This document shows, piece after piece, positions 1-11,558 of a DNA stretch of 64,000 nucleotides (positions within the stretch are counted from its first letter, which is position 1; every line of letters starts with the position of its first letter). The translations under genes were made by a program, and so were the position numbers. The DNA comes from Strongylocentrotus droebachiensis. Its lineage: Eukaryota > Echinodermata > Echinoidea > Camarodonta > Strongylocentrotidae. The stretch spans positions 124,001-188,000 of the forward strand of contig JAVYIG010001818.1 in NCBI GenBank assembly GCA_035222895.1. The letters run 5' to 3'. Under the pieces are notes generated by a model. That model made no database searches and was not told the DNA's origin. It saw only the letters and a program-made list of their open reading frames with translations.

Positions 1-140
1 TTACTGTCTATTATGTAGTATGTTAACCACCTGATTCAGAGTTTGTCCACCAATAAGTCTAGGACAAGGCTCCTGCAAAAGCCCTATACTGAAAAGATTT
101 TGTTGGCAAAGCCCAAACTGATTCTGTTCATTGTACTTAC

Positions 141-226
141 AATCTTCATCTTCAGGACAGCTATCTTGCCTTGCTCGGTTCTGCATCAATCTCTCCTCAA
201 CCTTCTCTGGGTTTCTATGGAATACT
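141..226 (-). CDS. OSBPL9: OSBPL9-like gene, coding exon 9 (putative)
   Basis: Read on the minus strand, an acceptor TTCATTCAG is followed by 86 bp that continue the frame of exon 8 (which ends with two spare bases) and then a strong donor GTAAGTAC. The peptide is charged and acidic, about 29 residues, ending in PEDED. It would fall in the poorly conserved linker between the FFAT motif and the ORD domain, so similarity cannot confirm it. Support rests on phase, splice sites and composition. The ORD lipid-binding domain must lie left of the window. Confidence 0.5.
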
Positions 227-1108
227 CTGAATGAATCACAGGATGGGATTATGAATATATTGAAAATAACTGTTTATGGGCTAGTTCAAGCTACTTTATC
301 CCATACGTTATCAATCACATAAAAGATTAGAGTATACATGTATCTCATCATTGTATTGAGTTAAAGGCCAAACTAGAGTTTAGATAAAATATAAAGTATA
401 CCGGTAATGTGAAATGGCTTGTACATGATTGATGTTAATTGATGTTCTGAACTGGTTGATACTAAGAAATGGATGGGACATCAAATGACCAAATGACTTT
501 GACTTGCTCTTTTATGTACACGTAGCACATTCCAGTTAGGAGAAACTTGATAACATTCTACAATCTATTAATACCCAGGGCTGCCCTTGGAATCACTTCT
601 AATTCTACACTTAAAGACCAGTTTTTAAAACGCCCCCCCCCCCCTTTTAAAAAATGAAATGGAAGCTCTTTCTACCAACCATGTGAAAGAATATGTTTTG
701 ACTATTAAAGACGCGATCATACAAATTTGCCGAGAAACCGCCTACTAATTGATATATTTGGTAAATTGGTCTCTTTGGTAAATCTATTTGGACCTGATAG
801 ATATAACACACGTGTCGCGCACGTGTGGGGGTAGTCCCATATACATCCAGAACCTTGCAGTACACACCAATATTTATATGCTAGATGATCAACCTTTTCT
901 GATTGATTCCACAACGTTTCTTTCACAATGCAATCGCATGACCAGAACTTGTCTTTATCTGTAACAGTTAACACTCTCCACTCCACTAAAAGAGCATTTC
1001 AGCCTGACACCACTGATTTTAAAGGTGCACAATTGCTGAGCCTACAATGGCATTTGCATTCTACTATATAGCTATCCATTCCACTCCTGGGTTGAGAGAA
1101 GCAACGTA
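227..1108. other. OSBPL9 intron 8, left part
   Basis: Non-coding intronic sequence. A pure C run lies at 633-644. I see no gene, RNA or clear mobile element here; short open frames show no family resemblance. Confidence 0.5.
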
Positions 1109-1823
1109 GATCAAACAAGTCCAGTCAAGTGATGAACCAACTCAACTAATACATCTCTACTGTATTGGGTAGTGATCAAACAAGTCCAGTCAAGTGATGA
1201 ACCAACTCAACTAATACATCTCTACTGTATTGGGTAGTGATCAAACAAGTCCAGTCAAGTGATGAACCAACTCAACTAATACATCTCTACTGTATTGGGT
1301 AGTGATCAAACAAGTCCAGTCAAGTGATGAACCAACTCAACTAATACATCTCTACTGTATTGGGTAGTGATCAAACAAGTCCAGTCAAGTGATGAACCAA
1401 CTCAACTAATACATCTCTACTGTATTGGGTAGTGATCAAACAAGTCCAGTCAAGTGATGAACCAACTCAACTAATACATGTCTACTGTATTGGGTAGTGA
1501 TCAAACAAGTCCAGTCAAGTGATGAACCAACTCAACTAATACATCTCTACTGTATTGGGTAGTGATCAAACAAGTCCAGTCAAGTGATGAACCAACTCAA
1601 CTAATACATCTGTACTGTATTGGGTAGTGATCAAACAAGTCCAGTCAAGTGATGAACCAACTCAACTAATACATCTCTACTGTATTGGGTAGTGATCAAA
1701 CAAGTCCAGTCAAGTGATGAACCAACTCAACTAATACATGTCTACTGTATTGGGTAGTGATCAAACAAGTCCAGTCAAGTGATGAACCAACTCAACTAAT
1801 ACATCTCTACTGTATTGGGTAGT
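1109..1823. repeat. 65-bp minisatellite, 11 copies
   Basis: Eleven head-to-tail copies of a 65-bp unit beginning GATCAAACAAGTCCAGTCAA start at 1109 and then every 65 bp. Copies are nearly identical, with single C/G changes in a few (for example near 1480, 1612 and 1740). The homogeneity implies recent expansion. It lies in OSBPL9 intron 8. Confidence 0.97.
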
Positions 1824-2235
1824 GGGAAAGCATGTACCAGTAATTGACAAACTAATTAAGCACTTTATAGGGATCTCCAAACATATTGCCTGAGACCTGT
1901 AACATCAATTTAGGTTTATATAAATTGCACTACATGCATGACACTTTTGTCATCTAAGCTTTATTCGATATATCCAATATCTTGAAATCATTCAAAATTA
2001 GAATTAAAATATGATCACGGTACTGGTCATAAGACAAAAAATTGATAAATGTTAAAGACCATATCCAAACGGAAAAATTAAATGGATGAATCTTATATAA
2101 ACGGAAAGCTTATAAGCCATAGATTACAATAATATCAATTATATGCCATTTTAGTGTCTGTCAAAGGAGTATCAGCTCTCTGAAAACTCAAAATCTAAAG
2201 CTTTGAAAATCGGAAGTTGTTGACCTAAAGACTTG

Positions 2236-2445
2236 CTATTGACTTTAATAATGACATCATCTTATGTGGAGTACACATATTCACAAAGACTTTGCATTAA
2301 TGAAGCACGGCTCATCACCTCAGCTATATAGGTGAACTGACTATTGACTTTAATAATGACATCATCTTATGTGGAGTACACATATTCACAAAGACTTTGC
2401 ATTAATGAAGCACGGTTCATCACCTCAGCTATATAGGTGAACCGA
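2236..2445. repeat. 105-bp direct duplication
   Basis: A segment starting CTATTGACTTTAATAATGAC occurs twice in tandem, at 2236 and 2341, almost identical. The second copy runs on into sequence not shared with the first. Intronic, no coding content. Confidence 0.9.
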
Positions 2446-3322
2446 TCGGGTTCACATGTTATGTCGTCACTGTAACTTCGGCAAATGTGACCCCTGTTGA
2501 CCCTTAATTTGGAGGGGTGCAGAAAATGAAATTTTAATTTGCTTTTGTGCAATAATGAAAGGGTAAATACTTTTATTCCTTTATATTTGTATTCTACATT
2601 CATTCAGTTTTCCATTCATGTCAAGTTGTATTTTCATCAGATAGGGTCTTTAATCAAAATGTTTTGTTTTATTTGTTTAAGTTGTATTATACTAGTTGAT
2701 TTGGTCTTCTAGTTTTTCACACATTACTATTTAAAAGTGATTAATATTTATATTGATAGAGACACCTACATGTAGCCACCTGGCTTTAATGAAAATATGC
2801 ATGCATTTTAAATTCTCCATAAAGATGATGTAAATAAAACCACAGCCATTATACAAAGCATGTCTTTGATGACAAAATATAAGAAAGATTAGAACTGACT
2901 GACACCTAATAAAAATCATTTTAACTAATTCCTACTCCTGTAGAAAACTATCAACTCACAAACATTGATATCAATACATAGGGTATGTTCATCCAACAAA
3001 CTCAGCATTCTAATGATTCCTACATGTTTCATCACTTGGTTAGCCCATTGTGGGCCACTAGGTTTACAAACATTGATCATACATTGTAATCGGCTCTCTA
3101 GAACCCCATTACGGGTTTGGTTTCTTTAGTTTCACTGTCAAATTTGATTTCTTCCATGGCAAACAACCTACGGAACGCACCTACCTCTTATGGTTTCTGA
3201 AAGAAAAAAAATAATTGTACAGCAAAACATGAACATAAAGACCGTTCAAAGAATACAAGGAAAGCGGTCTTAATGAGCAAGTGATCTTTATAGACAGGTT
3301 GCTAAAGTCAGTTTCAATGTAT
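2446..3322. other. OSBPL9 intron 8, unassigned
   Basis: AT-rich intronic DNA with no recognisable gene, RNA or complete mobile element. Confidence 0.5.
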
Positions 3323-3539
3323 TTAAAGGTACTATGTCCCTTTTGCAGCAAACCTCAAATTCTGTAGAACTTTGCAGGAATTATGAATATGTCATGTATA
3401 TCCTATCTGTGAAATTTAAACATTAGCAGTGTCCTAAAATTCAAATTATGCAAGGAAACCTGTTTACTTGCTAGACTTCACTGTCAGACAATATTGAGTG
3501 ACTGACTGGCTTTTTCCATCTTTGGTAATAACATACAAA

Positions 3540-4530
3540 AAACTAGATGGAACTTCGACTGCGCGCAGTCGAAAATGATGCCTCCGTCATAGAGCAATTT
3601 TACAAACCAAAACAGAAGAAATTTTTCAAATTCAAGTTCAATTGTAATCCATTAACAGGTTCTCAGAATATCATGATTACAAGCAATTTCTCATATACAT
3701 ATATGACCCTTTGATCTTTGACCTCATGACCCTAAAATCTACTCAGTTCACTGGCTCTGCATGATACATACATGATCGAAATTTGGCAGGAATCCATCAA
3801 TCTGTTCTAATGAGAATGCGATCACAAGCTATTTTTGCATACATAATGAGTCGCATGACCTTTGACCTTGACCTCATGACCCCAAAATCTAATCAGTTCA
3901 TCGGCTCTGCAAGTAACATACATGACCTAAGTTTGGCAGGAATCCATCAATCGGTTCTTGAGATAACGCGATCACAAGCTGTTTTTGCATACATAATGAG
4001 CCCTGTGACCTTTGACCTTTGACCTCGTGACCCCAAAATCTAATCATTTCATCGGCTTTGCAAGTAACATACATGACCTAAGTTTGGCAGGAATCCATCA
4101 ATTGGTTCTTGAAATAATTCGATCACGAGCTGTTTTTGCATACATAATGAGCCCTGTGACCTGTGACCTTTGACCTTGTGACCCCAAAATCTAATCAGTT
4201 CATCGGCTTTACAAGATACATACATGACCAAAGTTTGGCAGGAATCCATCAATCGGTTCTTCAGATAACGCGATCACGAGCTGTTTTTGCATACATAATT
4301 AGCCCTGTGACCTTTGACCTTTGACCTCATGACCCCAAAATCTAATCAGTTCATCGGCTCTGCAAGATACATACATGACCAAAGTTTGGCAGGAATCCAT
4401 CAATCGGTTCTTCAGATAACGCGATCACGAGAACGGGACGTACGGACGGACGGACGTACGGACGGACGTACGGACGGACGGACAACCCGAAAACATAATG
4501 CCTCCGGCTACTTCGTAACGGAGGCATAAT
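3540..4530 (+). mobile_element. Pearl / Helentron-associated (HINE-like) element
   Basis: Architecture in order: a 20-bp perfect palindrome at 3554-3573 near the 5' end, about 4.5 tandem core repeats of roughly 150 bp (marker GGCAGGAATCCATCAAT near 3785, 3935, 4086, 4236 and 4389), an ACGG-type microsatellite at 4433-4484, then a 3' hairpin with 7-bp arms GCCTCCG/CGGAGGC at 4500-4525. This order of palindrome, core repeats, tetranucleotide run and terminal hairpin is that of pearl/CvA/HINE elements of molluscs and insects. It has no coding capacity and would depend on a Helentron in trans. Confidence 0.7.
4433..4484. repeat. ACGG/ACGT tetranucleotide microsatellite
   Basis: A run of GGACGTACGGACGGACGG type repeats just after the last core repeat of the pearl-like element. 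It is the position-specific microsatellite expected in this element class. Confidence 0.85.
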
Positions 4531-4945
4531 GAGCTGTAAAGGATTTGTCTACTACAATAACCCACTTCTTGTAATGGCCAAAATTAAACTGATTGAATCT
4601 TTGCGCAGCATAAAATGTACGACCATGCAGTACAATGGTCTGAAAATCAAGACTATTACTTATTGGCTCCATAGCTCCTAAGTCGATTTGACAACTAATA
4701 GTCATTATTTTCCCACTTAAAGACATTTTGAAGCCCCATTCTTTTAAGGGGAGTTCTAAATTAGTATTATCTTTCAAATGCCATTGGAATTTAACCTTTT
4801 CATTTTTTTGGCCTGCAAAAGGGACATAGTACACTGTACCTTTAAGGCAAAATTTTAGTGGAGTGTTTTCGCTTCGGGGGCAGGAATATGCCCCTCACAG
4901 CATAGAAAATATTAATTTAAAAAAACTAATACGGTGAGAACTTAC

Positions 4946-5177
4946 TTGTCATTTTCTTCACCCTCCTGATACTCATCTGCATCAAAGAAATCATCTTCAT
5001 CTGAGCTTGAGTATGAGAGGACAGGGATGTCCTGCCGAGGGTGGCGTATCATAGAGAGAGGTGCAGAAGACATGGGTGACACAGGGGCAGCCATGGTGGC
5101 ACTATGCAGAAGAAGGTGGGGAGGCATGTGTGCTTCTAGCACCTCTTCAGCTGAGTCTATGCTCGCATCCGGACTAC
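4946..5177 (-). CDS. OSBPL9: OSBPL9-like gene, coding exon 8 with FFAT motif
   Basis: Acceptor AATGAACAG, 232 bp, donor GTAAGTTC; it takes one base from exon 7 and leaves two. The translation is about 77 residues: a Pro/Ser/Met-rich linker, then SYSSSDEDDFFDADEY near protein residues 276-291. Human ORP9 has a closely similar SYSSSEDEFYDADEF stretch. The core DFFDADE fits the FFAT consensus EFFDAxE and the preceding serines and acids fit the acidic tract, so this should bind VAPA/VAPB at the ER. It is the best diagnostic of the ORP9/ORP10/ORP11 branch apart from the PH domain. Confidence 0.93.
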
Positions 5178-5365
5178 CTGTTCATTCATAAATAAAAACA
5201 AGAAGTCCCATGACATGGTATCATAACAGGCAAGAGACAGAGAAAATATGGAAAAAAGGAAATCTTTGCAGGTTCATGTGTAGGAATTTACTTAATATGT
5301 AGGAATATTTTCTTACAAGGTAAGTTATCACTTTCCCTGAATGTGTATCATTAGTGTCTGTGACA

Positions 5366-5859
5366 TACCGTAAATCTCTGTGTATAAGACGCACTTTTTT
5401 GCCGCCGAAAAAAATGAAAAGTTGGGGGTGCGTCTTATACACAGGTAAAAAAAAAAAGAAAACACTAAAAGTTTCGGCATTTGCCCCTCCACCTGGCGCT
5501 ATGCCAGGCAATGTCTCCCAGCTCAGTAATCGGTGTGTTCACTCACCACTCCGAAACTAGAACAACACTCAAATTTGTCTGTCATCTTGGTTTGAAAGTA
5601 ATCTTTCTGATCGATCTCAATATGTAGTTTATAATAATAATTCCTCCAATTTTCTTCTATTACACACGGCGTACCACAAGGTTCTATCTTAGGTCCTCTA
5701 CTGTTTTTTAATTTACATTAATGATCTTACACATTCAACTGCACCTCGCAGTTAAATGAAAGTCCTTCCTGCGTGGGTTTTTTAACACGGACTAGGCTAG
5801 CTGCCGACAGAGTTGGCAACAAAATAGGGGTGCGTCTTATACACAGAGATTTATAGTAT
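5366..5859. mobile_element. TIR element carrying a reverse-transcriptase fragment (copy 1)
   Basis: The terminal inverted repeat starts TACCGTAAATCTCTGTGTAT and continues into an AAGACGCAC block; the right end is its reverse complement ending TTTATAGTA. The left end also folds back on itself at 5366-5448. The interior (about 5480-5755, plus strand) holds a decayed non-LTR reverse-transcriptase segment around the GVPQGS...GPLL motif, shared with elements at 20835 and 37375. Confidence 0.75.
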
Positions 5860-6653
5860 TTTCTGTCATGTGTAGGGTGATTGAGATATGCTTACATCAG
5901 TGACTTGAGCTTCATTTGACTGTACATGTTTTGACATAAAAAAAAATCTTAAATACTGTAGATAGTATAGCCTGTCGATCCTCGGGCTACCACTCTGACT
6001 CCAATACACACCTCCGACTAATGAATTTATTACATTATGTATAAGACAACTTAATGTCCTTTTTCTTTTCTTAAATTTCCCAAACTGCAGAAATTTGCAT
6101 TTGAATCTCATGCCTGATCATAAATAATAATAGTGATTGGAATATCTACATATTATATTGTTTTTGTATATATTCAAATTACTACTTCCTAGGTATAATT
6201 ATTTCATTGAGCTACATATTTGCTGTCACGGTGGACATGTTAAGCTATTATAATGAGAGATTTAGCAGATTAATTCAAACAAAATTTGACAGGAAAGGGC
6301 ATCACTTTCAATACCGCAGCAGGACACAATGTTGTGCAGAGGTACATTGACAATGCCTATTAACTATGTAATTCAGTAGGAATCTGTTCAGAAACCAATC
6401 TATAAAACTACATAAAACCCTTGGAGGGCTCTAAGCATTTCGGTGGACTACAAATATGCCATGATTTTCCAACAGATAACATACTATTTTAAGACAAATC
6501 TATCAAAGAAAGGGAAATGTCTTAATTCTCGTCAATACATCTCAAATGCCCTGATGTAGCCTCTTAGACGTCATTTCGAGCCACTTTCAGGTCTACATAC
6601 TTCTGATGTACAGCAGCGCACACATGACCCCTGTGGTATCCCTACAATATTAC
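5860..6653. other. OSBPL9 intron 7
   Basis: Intronic sequence with nothing recognisable. An open frame continues upstream of exon 7 on the minus strand for a short way, but the splice sites define the exon. Confidence 0.5.
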
Positions 6654-6750
6654 CTTTTTTGTGTTGTGAAGGCACATTGGCAGTGGTAGTATTATCATCA
6701 TCCAACAACATCTCTGGCTGAAGAAAACCGTTGACAGGATTCAATGTATT
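6654..6750 (-). CDS. OSBPL9: OSBPL9-like gene, coding exon 7
   Basis: Acceptor CACCCTGCTCAG, 97 bp, donor GTAATATT; phase 0 in and one spare base out, matching exon 8. It encodes about 32 residues beginning NTLNPVNGFLQPE, which aligns with the human ORP9 stretch INPVDAIYQPSPLEP after the coiled-coil, followed by a D/T/N-rich linker. A short human segment just before this (DQSNAEKHADG) has no counterpart found here, so a small extra exon between 6750 and 11508 is possible. Confidence 0.8.
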
Positions 6751-6983
6751 CTGAGCAGGGTGGATAAGAATAGAAAAGTAAAACATTACATAGAATTATA
6801 TACATGGAACCTATGTGATTAGCTGTAAATTTGATCATTTATTAGTGGCATCCAGATACAATGTAGTAAATCGGTATGCCAGGTTTCTTTTGGTAGACTG
6901 CCACCCAAGTTCATTTCATTACAGAATTGTTGGTATACAGTAGGCTTGCGGATGCACCATGTGAGAGAGAGGAAGGATTGAGG

Positions 6984-7103
6984 AGTCCTGAAAAGGACTC
7001 TCGGTAATCTTTCTTGAGGGTGTGTAGTCCTGAAAAGGACTGTTGGTGTAGTCTTGAAAAAGACTGTTGGTTATCTTTCTTAGCTTATGGTTCTAAGGAG
7101 AAC
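6984..7103 (-). promoter_or_regulatory. Cluster of histone-type 3' processing signals (degenerate)
   Basis: On the minus strand, three 16-nt hairpins with a TTTC loop occur: AGTCCTTTTCAGGACT at 7041-7026 and 6999-6984, and a covarying AGTCTTTTTCAAGACT at 7065-7050. The first sits in CAAC...ACAC flanks and is followed after 9 nt by CAAGAAAGA (7016-7008), which is the sea urchin histone downstream element bound by U7 snRNA. A fourth hairpin (GTTCT/AGAAC, 7103-7090) precedes a second element, TAAGAAAGA (7082-7074). Replication-dependent histone mRNAs end exactly this way. No histone coding sequence precedes the cluster, so it is a relic, a dispersed copy, or used by another transcript. Confidence 0.6.
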
Positions 7104-10100
7104 TATAGCGCTTGGAGAGGATGGGTGGCGGGAGTGGCTCAAGGTTTCGATTTTGGTGTTTCAGATTTTTGAATACAAGGCTCTACACCAACTTTCTTCA
7201 TTCATATAGGGTGTCTGAAGTGAATTTTAAGGGTCTTCTGCATTCAAAGTTACAATCCTAAACTCATAGTTTCTTGAACCCATGCATATAGGGACTGTAT
7301 TAATTTGCTCCATGTTAGACTTTGGAAGTGTGGACTTAGATTTTGGGCACATGTTTGTCCCAGGCACCTGTTATGTTGAGTCTGCTAGAATGTGTATTCT
7401 CTATTGGATTTCATTCAACAGTGAAACTTGATTCCTTTCCACTATGATGGCATTTTTTTTTTCTAACACAACACACAAATTTTATGAAGAAAAATATTTA
7501 AATAGTTTTGAACAAATTCTTTTGTAGAAATTCTGAAACAATAAAAGATATAACAACAATTTCATGTAAACTTAAAAAAAAGTGTTTTAGCAGTCACAGC
7601 ATGCAGTGCACAATCATAAACTGTTAGAATTTCTTCCTGCCCCCAATGCAGCCAGCAACCAAGAAATAAATCTCAAGCTAATTTCACACTGCAGATTAGA
7701 ATGTAGACAACATTATACACTTTTAACTATAAAATGTTCTTTGCCATTCTGTAAATTCAAATCAATTCAATTCATATAGCAGTCACTAAAACTCTGAGCT
7801 CTACATCATGGCTCTCTGATATAAACTACTTTCTTTCCAAAGTCTACATCCAAGTACTGGTACATAAAGACTAATTCTCTGACAAGTATATGGGCCTACA
7901 GTGGAACCTCATAACTAACTACTGGGACCATTGGAATAGTAATGTTACGATTCGAATACATACAAGTGGAAGCAGAAAAATTCACCTTGTTATGATGAGT
8001 GAAAATAGTGTTCTTTTTAAAAAAAGGTAGACTTTTTCCATGTAATTTTCATGAATGTAAAGTAGAGAGAGCTACAGATACACATTCTAATCATTACATC
8101 CTTTCATCTGAAATTGATGACCCGTTAATCATCTCAGGGTGGTCCATAAGGGGTTTAAAGTTAAACATGTATTAAACAGCTACAGGTTTGAAAATCAGCA
8201 ACAGCTTAATATCCATTCTCAACCAACATTATTCAAGACATATTAGTCATAAAAATGTATTTGAAATGCTTCAAAATGTGGCTCAGAGGGGTCCAGGGTT
8301 CTTTGATGCACACTAGTGTAATTGAAGAACCCTACAGCCCGTAATTAAGCCCTGGAGCCCGACCACAATGGTCTGTGATTTCTATACATCAGTTTTAAAT
8401 GTTCAAATTCTACATGTTTGTATTGTTGTTTGTCGACCACCCTGTCATAGTATAAATTTTAAGAAGTATTTCACTTACTACTTTATGAAAACAACAAATT
8501 TCGCTAATATTACAAAGATAAATGTCTTCATGCCATGTAAATGAACATCTATACAACGTTCAAGTTAGGATGTCGACGCCGCACCTCATTTGAGTTTATT
8601 TACTGGCCAAATATGGATCTACATTCAAAATGTCAAAGATAGCGAAGAAGCGTTGGACAAATTTGATTTGAGATAAAGAATCAGATATTTATTGACCCAC
8701 CCCAAACCCTGATCATCGTAATGAGAATTAACTTCATATCCTAAAACTGTCCTAATGTCTATCTATCATTCTGATTTGGTTTTTACATGACTGAAACTAT
8801 CAATCACATAATTGTTTTAAGGATAATGTTCCAAAATAATTAAAACAGATATTTCAGCTCTTTTTTGTACTTGCAATTATATTGGCAACATTAATGTTCT
8901 TTACATGCAGCAGATTATCTACAGTATGTTGGTAAAATATTACAAGTATGCTTGATATACATGTAGGGTAGTAAAAATGGGAAAGCAGAATTTTAGAGAT
9001 CTATCATTGGAAAACGATATGCAATATCATTAGCTTAGAAACTTTCACACCTTAAAACTTTTCCAAATCATTCAATAAGAATTGCTAAATTTAAATTTGA
9101 TAATTTTTGCAAATTTGGACCACTCCAAAAAATTTGTGATAGCTCCGCTTATACATACATATCAGTTCCTACTTCCTAGTATAGTCTGAATCTGAAACTG
9201 CATTTTGATATTTCGTGTAAAAAATTGTTTTATTCATTATTAATGCATTACATGTCTGAGAAGCTATCATTTTCAGCTCGGTTAATTGTTGTAATCTTTG
9301 TACTGTATTAGTATGCACAAGGGCCAATAAATATTGCAGTCTTCAACATTAATATCTTTGAGTCTGATTTATTTCTTTAAATCATTTCATGTCATATTGG
9401 ATGCAAGAAAGACATTCATAATAATTCACGATTCAAATGTTATGTTTTTCATAAATGTTGGAAAATATGGTAATCTAACTATATGACCAATAGCTGTATA
9501 TGAGGGTGTAACAGTAATATAAATATTAATTCAGTACTCTTTGCATAGCATATGAAGGTAGGAAGCAGTAGTCAGTACTTGAACTGTTGAAAATGTTATA
9601 GTATGAAAAAATACTTTCACAAAAAAATGAAGTGTAAAGAATATGATTTGCATGCAGTCAAAATTTAGAGTAACACACCAAACTAAAGTACAGGATCACA
9701 AAAATAATAATTTATCTTTTTAATATGTTCAGTTGTGCATATACACTTATACAAAAAACAAAATTGCTAAATATCATACCAAAGTCAATCTTCATTGCAA
9801 ATAAACTGTATATCCAACTACATTTAATACAATTTGCACACTTGAAATGAATCAAAGTTTTTGTTAGCATCAAGATTTATTCACATTTTAAAATTCCCAC
9901 ATTATTACTATTATTACTATTTAGTTTTTTTTTTTTTCAGGTACAGACCTGAGTCACATTTTCATGATCTTAGTGTTTGTATTAGTGCATCATACCATTA
10001 TCTAGTATGTTAATTTAGCAACTGAATGCTGTACTAATATACATTATATTGAATATAAAAGGTGTATTAAGTTTGAAATAGCTGATACATGTAGATGTAC

Positions 10101-10248
10101 TTTGAGATTTGAGGGGTGTCATACTAATATGCATGAATGACAGTAGCATTTATCATTATTTTCTTGTATCCAGGGCTCTCCACTAAACATTTCCTGAAAG
10201 CTGAGTGAATGATAGGGTTAGTGTATTTGCCATTTTAGAGGTTGTAGG
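7104..10248. other. OSBPL9 intron 6, unassigned
   Basis: About 3 kb of AT-rich intronic DNA. I looked for a histone gene upstream of the 3' signals (minus strand, above 7104) and found none. No other gene or structured RNA is apparent. Confidence 0.5.
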
Positions 10249-10700
10249 TAAAGGTAATGCAAAGTTTTGGGAAATTTTGAAAATTGGATGGATAGTAAGT
10301 CTCTAAAATTTTGATATATTTGGATGCCCCTTTTGATGTATTATAAGCACTAGAAAATTAAGCCCCTTAAACACCTCTGCTTTCGAGAAATTGGATAATC
10401 AAAATTTACCGGTGCTCCCAGTAAATTTTAAATATTTCAAATAGCGCCCAAGGCAATTTCCAAACAGGAATATCAAATAAGTTGATTGTAGACAAGAAAC
10501 ATTGTTTTAAAGCTAAAGTAATAGCAGTCTGGAGAGGGAGCTATACAACATAAAGAGTTTATGATTAAGAATTTCATCCCTTTAGACTCGATTTCAACAG
10601 CAACAACAATCATTGAATATTGTAAAATCGCATATATGCTTTCAATATGTTCATTTGAACCAAATTCATGACCCCATATCAAAACTTTGTATTACCTTTA
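10249..10700. mobile_element. MITE with TIR TAAAGGTAATGCAAAGTTTT
   Basis: The left end TAAAGGTAATGCAAAGTTTT is mirrored by AAAACTTTGTATTACCTTTA at the right end. A second, inverted copy lies at 55217-55713. The open frame at 10473-10682 belongs to the element and resembles no protein family. Confidence 0.75.
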
Positions 10701-11507
10701 ATTGTTTTAGGGGGGCATGTGCACAGGGTTTCTGTTTAAATTTCTAAAGCCAATGAGGCAAAGAGCATACAAACTTTGATTCATTTTTTTTTCTGAAAAG
10801 GAAAACCCTTTCTGTCTATTAACACAAAAGAAAATTCCATTCTCAACAACATTTGGATTGCATTTGTACTTACTTCAGTATTTACTGGAAGAATTGTATA
10901 CTGTACATAGACAAAACCAAAAAATATTCAGATATATACACACAGCAGATTAGAATAATTAAGTGCTGATCAAAATGGAAACAGGAAAAACATGGCATTG
11001 GGTGGCGGACCACTGGCAACACAGGACGATTTTTCATTGAATATTTCAATGTTTATTTTAAATTTGCAGAGTGTATCAGAGACAATGAGGAGACGGCTAC
11101 ATGTAACATTTTAGCATTGCTCTTAAAAATAAATGAAAACGTGGATAAATTATGACTCTTTAACCAAATTAAAATTGCAACATTTACTGTTTCCTGTTGC
11201 TTAGTCTTACATGTACCAACTATATTTGGAGGAGTTGAATTTTCTTAAGTACTAAGTAATTGGTTACATGTATGTGTATCCATACAAATTTTATATTACT
11301 CGAACATATTGCACTAATTTTCACAAGCTTGTACAGCTACATGTATTGTTGACATCCCTATTGTTAATACCTACAACTACAAATCTGTTCATTTTATTTA
11401 TGAAAATAAAAATGAAAATAAATATCTACATTTTTGTTTTGAAATATTCTGCAAAGTAGAGTTTTCTAACACATTTTAAATGACTTTATAAAACAGATAT
11501 GACTTAC
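10701..11507. other. OSBPL9 intron 6, near exon 6
   Basis: AT-rich intron with nothing recognisable. Confidence 0.5.
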
Positions 11508-11558
11508 CTTTGCTACTTGAAGTAGAACAATTGCCTGCTTCACCGATTCAATCATTGC
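11508..11558 (-). CDS. OSBPL9: OSBPL9-like gene, coding exon 6
   Basis: A 51-bp exon with acceptor TTTTATTTTCAG and donor GTAAGTC, phase 0 at both ends. Its 17 residues, AMIESVKQAIVLLQVAK, match human ORP9 NSMVESIKHCIVLLQIAK. It forms the end of the coiled-coil that follows the PH domain and mediates ORP9/ORP10/ORP11 association in vertebrates. Confidence 0.95.

Larger units (their letters stand above)
3323..4846. mobile_element. Non-autonomous TIR element, split by a pearl-like insertion
   Basis: The left end reads TTAAAGGTACTATGTCCC and the right end carries the reverse complement, with a 7-base expansion inside the right terminal repeat. The same end plus adjacent GCAGGCC sequence recurs at 34224. 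The interior is interrupted at 3540-4530 by a second element. A 108-codon open frame on the minus strand (4508-4834) spans the right arm and the inserted element, matches no family I know, and I treat it as chance. Superfamily not assigned. Confidence 0.65.

Noticed and set aside
4508-4834. A 108-codon minus-strand frame
   Set aside because: It crosses a mobile-element junction and matches no family; part of its DNA recurs at 34224.
7104-7500. Histone gene upstream of the 3' stem-loops
   Set aside because: Minus-strand translation shows no H1, H2A, H2B, H3 or H4 sequence.
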